From Thiotrichales bacterium (GTDB lineage Bacteria; Pseudomonadota; Gammaproteobacteria; JAABTG01), in contig JAABTG010000004.1 in the NCBI GenBank assembly GCA_011389995.1, forward strand, positions 16,643 through 80,642: 64,000 nt of DNA. The letters are read 5' to 3'. Both the position numbers and the translations under genes were made by a program. Positions 57,531 through 64,000 of this stretch are shown in pieces. The notes under the pieces were generated by a model, which was not told the origin of the DNA, searched no databases, and worked only from the letters and a program-made list of their open reading frames with translations. Each line of letters begins with the position of its first letter. The first letter of the stretch is position 1.

Positions 57531-57686
57531 TTCACTCCCCCTGGACGTTTGCAGGTTGTTGATTGGACAAGTCGAATGCTGAATGCGGCGTGCATTCTAC
57601 TGGGTTGCCGCACTGCCCACCATACGGGCGTGGCCGGAATGGACATCCCAGGAACCCTGCCGCTGGGCTTGTGGTCCCTGATATCA

Positions 57687-57717
57687 TTGACCAACATCCT
57701 TCGGAACCCCGTATAAC
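57687..57717 (+). promoter_or_regulatory. Promoter candidate at the VWA gene start
   Basis: TTGACC, 19-bp spacer, TATAAC (57712-57717), only 5 bp before the ATG at 57723 and with no ribosome site visible. Used as drawn, the mRNA would be leaderless or nearly so. Confidence 0.35.
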
Positions 57718-57722
57718 CATTC

Positions 57723-58436
57723 ATGTCCGGCAAAAAACAAGGTGCCCTCGAACCACGCGCCTCCGACGCCGAGGTGACGGCCTTCCTCGACCAGGTGGCG
57801 TCCATGCCCAAACCCGCGGCCGCCGGCAGCACCGGCCGCCTCGTCTTCGCCATGGACGCCACCGCGAGCCGGGAACCGGCGTGGGATCGCGCCACCCACA
57901 TCCAGGCCGAGATGTTTCAGGCCGCGGGGACGGCCGGGAGCCTCAGGATACAGCTGTGCTGGTACCGGGGCTTCATGGAGTTTCATGCCAGCCCCTGGAG
58001 TGACGACGCCGCGGCCCTGCTGCAGGAGATGACCCGGGTCCGCTGTGCCGCCGGCCAGACCCAGATCGGCCGTGTCCTCAAGCACACCATCGATGAAGCC
58101 CGCAGCGCCCGCATCAATGCCCTGGTGTTCGTGGGCGACTGCATGGAGGAAGACCCCGCCACCCTCGAGGCCCTGGCCGGCGAACTCGCCCTGCTGGGCA
58201 TACCCGCCTTCATGTTCCAGGATGGCCAAGACCCCCGCGCGGAGCCGGTGTTCCGGGCCATCGCCCGCCTCACCCGGGGTGCCTACTGCCGCCTGGATGC
58301 CAACAGTGCGGAGCAGCTCAAGGAACTGCTCCGCGCCGTCGCCGCCTACGCCGCGGGAGGGATCCCCGCCCTCGAACGCCTGGCCCGCGATGGCGGAAGC
58401 GCGATCCGCGAACTCACCCACCAGATGAAACGCTGA
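57723..58436 (+). CDS. VWA-like domain protein
   Basis: 237 residues. N-terminal RLVFAMDATASREPAWDRA gives a degenerate MIDAS-like start (D-x-T-x-S), with LCWYRGFMEFHASPW and a late NALVFVGDCMEEDPATLEALAGELALLGIPAFMFQDG, a VWA/Rossmann pattern. Function unknown; interaction-scaffold role inferred. It is followed 1 nt later by a membrane DnaJ protein, so the two probably work together. Confidence 0.7.
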   Translation: MSGKKQGALEPRASDAEVTAFLDQVASMPKPAAAGSTGRLVFAMDATASREPAWDRATHIQAEMFQAAGTAGSLRIQLCWYRGFMEFHASPWSDDAAALLQEMTRVRCAAGQTQIGRVLKHTIDEARSARINALVFVGDCMEEDPATLEALAGELALLGIPAFMFQDGQDPRAEPVFRAIARLTRGAYCRLDANSAEQLKELLRAVAAYAAGGIPALERLARDGGSAIRELTHQMKR

Positions 58437-58437
58437 C

Positions 58438-59214
58438 ATGCTGGGGCGCCTGATCATTCTCATGGCCATTGGCGTGGGGGTCTACCTGCTGCTGCGCTGG
58501 TTCGCGCGCACGCCGCCCCAGAAGGTGGCCCGCGCCACGCGCCAGGGGCTCATCTATGGCGGCATCGGCCTGCTGGTGGTGCTGGCAGCCACCGGCCGCC
58601 TGCATTGGGTCTTCGTCGCCCTGGGGGCCCTGGTGCCCCTGGTGCAGCGGGGTTTCCTGCTCATGCGCGCCCTGCCCCTGGTCCAGCAGGTGCTGCGCGC
58701 GGCGGGCATCTCCATCCCGGGAGTGGCCGGGGCCGGAGGAAGTGCCAACGCGGGCGGCCGGGTCTCCACCATCAGCACGCGTTTTCTCACCATGACCCTG
58801 GAACACGCCAGCGGCGAGATGGACGGCGAGATCATCGAAGGCCCCCACCAGGGCCAGCACTTGTCGGATCTGCCCCTCGAGACCCTGGTGGAGCTGGTGG
58901 CGGAATACCGCCGCCAGGATCAGCAATCCGCCGCCGTGCTGGAGGCCTATCTGGATCGCCACCACGGCCAGGAGTGGCGGCAGGGAACGGGCCATGAGGA
59001 GCGCTCCGGCGATAACGGCGGCGCCATGGACGGCGGCGGGCGCATGAGCCATGACGAGGCCCTCGCCATCCTCGGCCTCCAGGCCGGCGCCGATGAAAAG
59101 GCCGTCCGCGAGGCCCACCGGCGGCTCATGCAGAAACTCCATCCCGACCGTGGCGGCAGCGACTGGCTGGCCTCCCGTATCAACCTGGCCAAGGACACCC
59201 TGCTCGAAAACTGA
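58438..59214 (+). CDS. Membrane-anchored DnaJ-domain protein
   Basis: 258 residues. Two N-terminal membrane helices (IILMAIGVGVYLLLRWF; GLIYGGIGLLVVLAATG), a soluble middle part, and a C-terminal J domain (about 200-258) with HPD in LMQKLHPDRGG. DnaK partner proteins with this topology are like TIM14/DjlA. The J domain lacks a Gly/Phe and zinc region. Pairs with the VWA gene, one nucleotide upstream. Confidence 0.85.
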   Translation: MLGRLIILMAIGVGVYLLLRWFARTPPQKVARATRQGLIYGGIGLLVVLAATGRLHWVFVALGALVPLVQRGFLLMRALPLVQQVLRAAGISIPGVAGAGGSANAGGRVSTISTRFLTMTLEHASGEMDGEIIEGPHQGQHLSDLPLETLVELVAEYRRQDQQSAAVLEAYLDRHHGQEWRQGTGHEERSGDNGGAMDGGGRMSHDEALAILGLQAGADEKAVREAHRRLMQKLHPDRGGSDWLASRINLAKDTLLEN

Positions 59215-59266
59215 GTCGGCACGAGACCGGCGCGCCGTTTTGTTTGTCGGCATGGGATATCACGAG

Positions 59267-59295
59267 TTGGGTTCTTGCGGATGAAATGTTATAAA
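59267..59295 (+). promoter_or_regulatory. Promoter candidate upstream of small membrane protein
   Basis: TTGGGT, 17-bp spacer, TATAAA (59290-59295) in the 263-nt gap 59215-59477. The -10 is good, the -35 matches at three positions. The long leader (about 175 nt) has no ORF. Confidence 0.35.
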
Positions 59296-59477
59296 AAACA
59301 CAAACAAGTCCACCGCGGCCCCTGATCGGGAAGGTCACGGCACCGCAGGGCGGACGAGGCAGCATCCGGGGCGACGCCCGACACGCGCCGCTTCGACTTA
59401 AACTAGAATAATTTTTACCGGCGTACGGTCCGTCAGATGGCAATCCCGGCCCGACGCAGTCCGGAGAATATTTGGCA

Positions 59478-59720
59478 ATGAAGATCTTTGACTGGCTCAA
59501 GTCGGGGCTGGCGGCTATCGGCCGGGCCACCGAATTTTTCACCCTGCGGGATTTCTATGTGGGCCTGCCCCTGCCGGCGCGCGTCATCTTCTGGGTGCCC
59601 ACCCTTATCTTCATGATGCTGTTGACGGAGGTGGTGGGTGACGTCATACCCATCCTGATCTTTCTCGCCGTTTTCATCTACTTCAATCGTTACCTGCTGC
59701 GACAGCTCAGGCAGAAATAG
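59478..59720 (+). CDS. Small membrane protein of unknown function
   Basis: 80 residues from ATG 59478 (an in-frame TTG six bases earlier is possible). Soluble N-terminal 30 residues (IFDWLKSGLAAIGRATEFF), then two hydrophobic helices (VIFWVPTLIFMMLLTEVVG and IPILIFLAVFIYFNRYLL) and a basic tail. No known family recognised. It precedes the DUF2333 gene by 51 nt on the same strand. Confidence 0.65.
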   Translation: MKIFDWLKSGLAAIGRATEFFTLRDFYVGLPLPARVIFWVPTLIFMMLLTEVVGDVIPILIFLAVFIYFNRYLLRQLRQK

Positions 59721-59771
59721 CGACCCCATGGCCAACCTCCATCGCGGCACTCCCATGGCAGGAGCAATGGC

Positions 59772-60827
59772 GTGGCTCTGAACTTCCTCACCCATGAGGG
59801 GCGGGAAGAGATGCGCACCCGCTGGCAGGAGCGGCTGGGCACCCGCAAGGGGGTATCCGGACTCGTGCTGTGGTCCGTCGGCGGGGTGTTGGGGGTGTAC
59901 GCCCTCATATGTACGGTGCTGGGGGTGTGGTGGAGCATCGAGCCGGACACCTTCGCCACCCGCAGCGCCGCCCTGCAGCATGCCCAGGCCCGGGGTCATC
60001 AGGACACCGCGGGGTACACCACCACCCATACCCTGATGAAAATAGCGGATACGCTGCTCGACAAGTCCGGCGGCTTCATCACCAACGATGTCATGCCGCC
60101 CGGGGTATTTCTCGATAACATCAGCAACTGGGAGTTCGGCGTCCTCACCCAGATCCGCGACATGAGCCGCTCCATGCGCCTGGACTTCAGCCGTTCCCAG
60201 AGCCAGTCCGCCGAGGATCTCGACCTCGCCAAGGCCGAGAGCATGTTCTTCTCCGACAACAGCCACTGGGTCCTGCCCGCCGCCGAGGACGAGTACCGCG
60301 TCGGCATCAGGCATCTCAACAGCTATCTGGAGCGCCTCGGCGGCAATGGCGAACCGCCCGCCTATTTCTACCCCCGCGCCGACAACCTGCGCAACTGGCT
60401 GGTGGGCGTGGCCAACAGGCTGGGCAGCATCTCCCAGCGCCTCAGTGCCGCGGTGGGCAAGCGTGCCCTGGACATGGACGAAACCCGGCAGGGGGAACTG
60501 GGGCCCGACAAGGACTTCATCAAGACGCGGTGGACGGAGATCGACAACATCTTCTTCGAGGCCCGCGGCCACTGCTGGGCCCTCATCCATCTGCTGGAGG
60601 CGGTGGACCATGACTTCCGTGACGTGCTGGAGAAAAAGAATGCCCGGGTCAGCCTGCAACAGGTGATCCGCGAACTGGAGCCCACCACCCGCACCATCTG
60701 GAGCCCCATCATCCTCAACGCCGACGGCTTCGGCGTGTTCGCCAACCACTCCCTGGTGATGGCCTCTTACATCTCTCGCGCCAACGCCGCCATTACCGAT
60801 CTGCGGCTGCTGCTGGAGCAGGGCTGA
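59772..60827 (+). CDS. DUF2333 family membrane protein
   Basis: 351 residues from a GTG at 59772 (CAGGAG site). One membrane helix near residues 28-52 (LWSVGGVLGVYALICTVLGVWW), then a large, probably periplasmic domain with conserved NDVMPPGVFLDNISNWEFGVL and ESMFFSDNSHWVLPAAEDEY. This matches DUF2333, restricted largely to gammaproteobacteria; function unknown. Confidence 0.85.
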   Translation: MALNFLTHEGREEMRTRWQERLGTRKGVSGLVLWSVGGVLGVYALICTVLGVWWSIEPDTFATRSAALQHAQARGHQDTAGYTTTHTLMKIADTLLDKSGGFITNDVMPPGVFLDNISNWEFGVLTQIRDMSRSMRLDFSRSQSQSAEDLDLAKAESMFFSDNSHWVLPAAEDEYRVGIRHLNSYLERLGGNGEPPAYFYPRADNLRNWLVGVANRLGSISQRLSAAVGKRALDMDETRQGELGPDKDFIKTRWTEIDNIFFEARGHCWALIHLLEAVDHDFRDVLEKKNARVSLQQVIRELEPTTRTIWSPIILNADGFGVFANHSLVMASYISRANAAITDLRLLLEQG

Positions 60828-61143
60828 CGGGACGCCCTGCAACCTCGATGACCCGCCCCCGGTCGTCCCCGGGGCACGTCGTGGCTCGCATCACGGTGGT
60901 GCCGCAACCGCCGGCCATGCGCCAAGAGCGTGCGTACGCTTCACCCAGGATCGACAGTCCACCTCCCGGCAGAACCACCTGCGGCGACAAGGCCTGCACT
61001 CCGGCCGTTCAGGCGGCGCTTACCTAAGTCACTGCTTTTAAGAAGACTTCCATCCTTATCACGGCCACTGCCATGGATAGGCTGGGAGCCGGCCCGGTCT
61101 ATGACCCGGGCTTCCCCGTCAGGAAGGAAAGTATTATTCAGAT

Positions 61144-61159
61144 TGGCACGGATACTGCT
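61144..61159 (+). promoter_or_regulatory. Sigma-54 (-24/-12) promoter of the PEP-CTERM gene
   Basis: TGGCAC-GGATA-CTGCT, invariant GG and GC separated by exactly 10 bp. It lies 99 bp before the start codon. The 430-nt intergenic region (60828-61257) holds no other gene I can support, leaving room for an enhancer site. PEP-CTERM genes are often RpoN-dependent through PrsK/PrsR-type regulation. Confidence 0.7.
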
Positions 61160-61257
61160 CAATCCACAGTGTGAGGGACCCGTCGGATGGTCGGTAACAG
61201 GATAGTCCGCAGCCGGAATTGACGGGTTCTGTATATACCCAACTGGAGCACGTACCC

Positions 61258-61932
61258 ATGAACAGTCGAACCTTCGCCATACCCCCTCTTTCCGCACCCC
61301 CGCGCACCCTGGCCCGGGCGCTGCTACTCGCACCCGCCCTGTTGATAGCCGCGCCGGCGGCCCAGGCCGCCACCGTGAGCTTCGCCAACTTCGACGACAA
61401 CGACGGCCCGACCCTCGGCTATGATGCCGATGCCACCGAGGCGGGCGCGGGCGGCTCCAACACCCTCGACCTGGTGGTTTCTGACTTTGAGGCTTCCGGA
61501 GCCATCGGTGGCATCGCCTTCGATCAGATCGCCTTCGACGTCATGGCGCCGGCCGGCTACTACATCACCGGCTTCAGCGTCTTCGAAGAGGTGTCCACCA
61601 ACACCGAGGCGGCGAACTCCGTCACCGGTGCTTCCCTCAGCATCGACGTCAACGGTCAATCCTACAGCCTCGGTCAGGGCATCTTCTCCGGCGGTTCCGG
61701 GACCACCACCAGCATCATCAGCAACACCGGCGTCATCGCCATCCCCAACGCCATGAAGGTGGATGTCTCCATCGACAACAACCTGTTCGCGGCCAACGGC
61801 GGCGTCATCAGCAAGGGCGCCTCGAGCATCGAATTCACGGTGGCCCCCGTGCCCCTGCCTCCGGCAGTGTGGTTGCTGGGCAGCGCCGTCCTCGGTCTGG
61901 TGTCCATCGGCAGGGCCCGTCGCCGGGGCTGA
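61258..61932 (+). CDS. VPLPA/PEP-CTERM sorting-domain exported protein
   Basis: 224 residues from ATG 61258 (GGAG site). Signal peptide ends near APAAQAATV. Mature domain is Ser/Gly/Asp-rich and beta-like, no known enzyme motif. The C-terminus has VPLPPAVWLLGSAVLGLVSIGRARRRG: VPLPPA motif, one transmembrane helix and Arg cluster, the tripartite exosortase-sorting signal. It is expected to be surface or EPS-associated after processing. No exosortase gene is in the window. Confidence 0.88.
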   Translation: MNSRTFAIPPLSAPPRTLARALLLAPALLIAAPAAQAATVSFANFDDNDGPTLGYDADATEAGAGGSNTLDLVVSDFEASGAIGGIAFDQIAFDVMAPAGYYITGFSVFEEVSTNTEAANSVTGASLSIDVNGQSYSLGQGIFSGGSGTTTSIISNTGVIAIPNAMKVDVSIDNNLFAANGGVISKGASSIEFTVAPVPLPPAVWLLGSAVLGLVSIGRARRRG

Positions 61933-61956
61933 GCCTGACGGTCATCCGTTTCAAGG

Positions 61957-61981
61957 AACCCCGCTTCATGCGGGGTTTTTT
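61957..61981 (+). terminator. Rho-independent terminator after PEP-CTERM gene
   Basis: AACCCCGC-TTCAT-GCGGGGTT with six T. The hairpin is the natural landing site of the group IIC intron that begins 6 nt later. Confidence 0.85.
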
Positions 61982-62434
61982 GTGCCGTGCGCCAGGCATG
62001 GCGCGTAGCGCCGTGACTGGCGCTGTTCCGGCTCAGGTGGTGCTGGCCGGATGGCTTGGGGGTGTAATTCCCCTGTGGGCCCGGCAAGGGGAACCACTAG
62101 CCGAACGGCAAGGGTGTCCACCGCGAGGTGGAATCCGAAGGAAGCCGAAGGCAAAGCACTGGCCCGACGAACAGGAATCGCATACGAGGCGGCCGTCGTG
62201 GGTAAGAAGGCGACTATCTTCGAAGCCCTGTACTTGCACGGAAGCGGCGGACGTAGATGCGGCGGGCATAAGTGTGAAGGTCACGCGTCTTACCCTGGGA
62301 GATCTGCCACCCTGCCGGCGTGCTACCGGCATCGAGAGGTGCCGGGATGGGGTGGCAGAAGTCAGCCGAGGCCGTAGTAGTTTCTGTAACCGCAGGAACG
62401 AAGGGCCGAACATGAGTGACCGCGAGTAGGCACT

Positions 62435-63847
62435 GTGACCTCGATGAAGCCGAAGAAGACAGAAGCCCGCCGTTCAGGCGGGGTGCAGCGGGAGGGGGCC
62501 GGACGGTATCCGGCCGAGGCCCGTTTGCGCGTCGAGGCGGATTCGGCGGCGCAGTTGCGGACGAAATCGGGGTCGTCAGGGGCCGACCTGATGGAAGCCG
62601 TGGTGGAACGCGGCAACCTGTGGAAGGCCTACGAGCGGGTGCTGCGGAACAAGGGTGCGGCCGGTGTCGATGGCATCGGTCGAGCCGAGTTCAAGGCACA
62701 CTTGCAACAACATTGGCCGACGATCAAGGCCAAGCTGCTGGCCGGGGCGTACATCCCCCAGCCGGTACGCCGGGTGGATATTCCCAAGCCGCAGGGCGGG
62801 GTGAGGACACTCGGCATCCCGACGCTGACGGATCGGTTGATCCAACAGGCGTTGCATCAGGTGCTTCAACCCCTGTTCGAGCCGGGGTTCTCGGCGTCGA
62901 GCTACGGCTTCCGGCCGGGGAAGAGCGCCCATCAGGCGGTGGAGGCGGCGCGTAGATACGCGGCCGACGGCTACCGCTGGGTGGTGGACATGGACCTGGA
63001 GAAGTTCTTCGACCGGGTGAACCACGATCTGCTGATGGGCAAGCTGGCCGAACGGGTGGAGGACAGGCGCGTCCTGAAGCTCATCCGCCGGTATCTGGAG
63101 GCGGGGATGATGGCAGACGGGGTGGTTTCGCCCCGGCGCGAGGGGACGCCGCAAGGCGGCCCCTTGAGCCCGCTGCTGTCGAACATCCTGCTAACGGAGC
63201 TGGACCGGGAACTGGAGCACCGGGGCCACCGTTTCTGCCGTTTTGCCGATGACTGCAACGTGTACGTCAAGAGCGAGGCGGCAGGCCGGCGGGTCCTGGC
63301 GAGCCTGGCCCGGTATCTTGGGGCGCGTCTCAAACTCAAGGTCAATGCGGCCAAGAGCGCGGTGGACCGCCCCTGGAAGCGGGTGTTTCTGGGCTACAGC
63401 CTGACCTGGCACAAGGCGTCGCGACTGCGCATCGCGCCGGCGAGCCGCAGACGGTTTGCCGACAAGGTGCGTGAGGTTCTGCGCGGCGCCCGGGGTCGGA
63501 GCCTGGCCGCGACCATCGAAGCGCTCAACCCGCTGCTGCGGGGCTGGGCGGCCTACTTCCGGCTGACTGCCGTCAGGGGGCCGCTGGAGGCGCTCGATGG
63601 CTGGATACGGCGCAAGCTGCGCGGCATCCTGTGGCGACAATGGAAACGGCCCTATACCCGTGCCCGGAACCTGATGCGAGCGGGTCTTTCGGAGGAACGT
63701 GCGTGGCGCTCGGCCACCAACGGGCGCGGCCCGTGGTGGAACAGCGGGGCCAGCCACATGAACGCGGCCTACCGGAAGGGCTTCTTTGATCGATTGGGTC
63801 TGGTGTCGCTGCTCGATACCGCGCGATGGCTCCAGTGTCACTCATGA
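62435..63847 (+). CDS. ltrA: Group II intron reverse transcriptase/maturase
   Basis: 470 residues from GTG 62435 or ATG 62444. RT blocks: [84 protein letters not shown], and the active site FADD ([10 protein letters not shown]) in place of the common YADD. Maturase domain X follows ([13 protein letters not shown]). No HNH endonuclease domain, as in class C introns. It splices its host intron and reverse-transcribes it for mobility; the ORF looks intact. Confidence 0.93.
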   Translation: MTSMKPKKTEARRSGGVQREGAGRYPAEARLRVEADSAAQLRTKSGSSGADLMEAVVERGNLWKAYERVLRNKGAAGVDGIGRAEFKAHLQQHWPTIKAKLLAGAYIPQPVRRVDIPKPQGGVRTLGIPTLTDRLIQQALHQVLQPLFEPGFSASSYGFRPGKSAHQAVEAARRYAADGYRWVVDMDLEKFFDRVNHDLLMGKLAERVEDRRVLKLIRRYLEAGMMADGVVSPRREGTPQGGPLSPLLSNILLTELDRELEHRGHRFCRFADDCNVYVKSEAAGRRVLASLARYLGARLKLKVNAAKSAVDRPWKRVFLGYSLTWHKASRLRIAPASRRRFADKVREVLRGARGRSLAATIEALNPLLRGWAAYFRLTAVRGPLEALDGWIRRKLRGILWRQWKRPYTRARNLMRAGLSEERAWRSATNGRGPWWNSGASHMNAAYRKGFFDRLGLVSLLDTARWLQCHS

Positions 63848-63918
63848 ACCGCCGTATACGGAACCGTACGTACGGTGGTGTGGGAGGACGGCGGGGGTGA
63901 CCCCGCCTCCTACCCGAT
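63846..63918 (+). ncRNA. Group II intron domains V and VI
   Basis: DV (63848-63879): ACCGCCGTA pairs with TACGGTGGT, a 2-nt CG bulge at 63869-63870, an inner 4-bp stem and a GAAC-type loop. DVI: GGGAGGA pairs with TCCT-A-CCC with bulged A63912, plus GGCGGGG-GTGA-CCCCGCC. This is the catalytic core and branch-point helix. Confidence 0.85.
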
Positions 63919-63925
63919 CGGCACG

Positions 63926-64000
63926 ATGAAATTCGTCGATGAGGCCACCATCCGGGTGGAGGCGGGGAACGGCGGCAATGGCTGTCTCAGCTTCCGACGT
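63926..64000 (+). CDS. obgE: GTPase Obg/CgtA (partial, N-terminus)
   Basis: The first 25 codons read [20 protein letters not shown], the Obg-fold start with its Gly-rich turn; the rest lies outside. An essential ribosome-associated GTPase in most bacteria. ATG is only 7 nt after the intron 3' end and has no Shine-Dalgarno in the intron-containing or the spliced sequence. The usual upstream genes rplU-rpmA are absent. Confidence 0.9.
   Translation, partial: MKFVDEATIRVEAGNGGNGCLSFRR

Larger units (their letters stand above)
61987..63918 (+). mobile_element. Group IIC-type intron (complete)
   Basis: 1,932 nt. The 5' end is GTGCGCCAGGCATGG, typical for class C introns. The 5' part is non-coding ribozyme (domains I-IV), then the maturase ORF and domains V and VI. 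A bulged A at 63912 in DVI lies 6 nt before the last base, and the 3' end ...CGAT (63918) obeys the AY rule. Insertion directly behind a terminator hairpin is the class C target habit. Confidence 0.85.

Noticed and set aside
57550..57575. FNR-like box before the CBS gene
   Set aside because: Only one half-site (ATCAA) matches; the partner half is absent.
59228..59245. CGGCGCGCCG followed by TTTTGTTTG as a terminator after the DnaJ gene
   Set aside because: The palindrome leaves only a 3-bp stem once a loop is allowed.

Overview
The window is GC-rich, gene-dense DNA from a gammaproteobacterium. The evidence is MutH, CsiV directly behind mfd, the order rimP-nusA-infB-rbfA-truB-rpsO-pnp, ClpS/ClpA, a DUF2333 protein and a VPLPA/PEP-CTERM exosortase substrate. 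A Chromatiales-like sulfur-oxidiser relative would fit, but the genus is my inference. I see no rRNA, tRNA, CRISPR array or prophage.

Layout. 1-2.9 kb: 5' part of a CheB-CheR-PAS signalling fusion (minus strand). 3.1-24.1 kb: a stress/metabolic island with a D-2-hydroxyacid dehydrogenase, P-type cation ATPase, PfkB kinase, Fe-SOD, HAD hydrolase, DUF1540 protein, phosphoribosyltransferase, dienelactone-hydrolase-like enzyme and PRPP synthetase. It continues with two copies of a CocE-hydrolase/ATP-grasp gene pair that bracket a COG2187 phosphotransferase, nicotinamidase, a DUF5335-like protein and nicotinate phosphoribosyltransferase. Five FNR-like palindromes (TTGA-N6-NNAA class) lie in front of four of its transcription units. 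24.1-25.3 kb: two REP-type palindromes and a BASS-family transporter. 25.4-34.0 kb: the translation/RNA operon. 34.2 kb: a candidate small structured RNA. 34.4-38.0 kb: modEABC with a ModE box. 38.1-42.2 kb: icd, clpS, clpA. 42.4-49.4 kb: MlaC-like and DsrE-like exported proteins, a MITE-like element, a double-CDGSH protein, mfd, csiV and a lytic transglycosylase. 49.4-56.7 kb: a 7-bp tandem repeat, an orphan Xre/MbcA-type protein, an ArsR regulator, a degenerate ThiL, mutH, a ferric/haem/cobalamin-type ABC importer and a histidine kinase. 56.7-60.8 kb: Rieske and CBS proteins, VWA and DnaJ proteins, a small membrane protein and DUF2333. 61-64 kb: a PEP-CTERM protein behind a sigma-54 promoter, a complete group IIC intron inserted after its terminator, and the start of obgE 7 nt beyond the intron.

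How the genes work together. The main story is the 3-24 kb island. Its content (CtpF-like ATPase, PfkB, phosphoribosyltransferase plus dienelactone hydrolase, PncB, COG2187 kinase) closely parallels the mycobacterial DosR dormancy regulon. Here it appears to be wired to an FNR/CRP-family box and enriched in PRPP and NAD salvage. The duplicated CocE/ATP-grasp pairs have no function I can assign and are the best candidate for an undescribed pathway.
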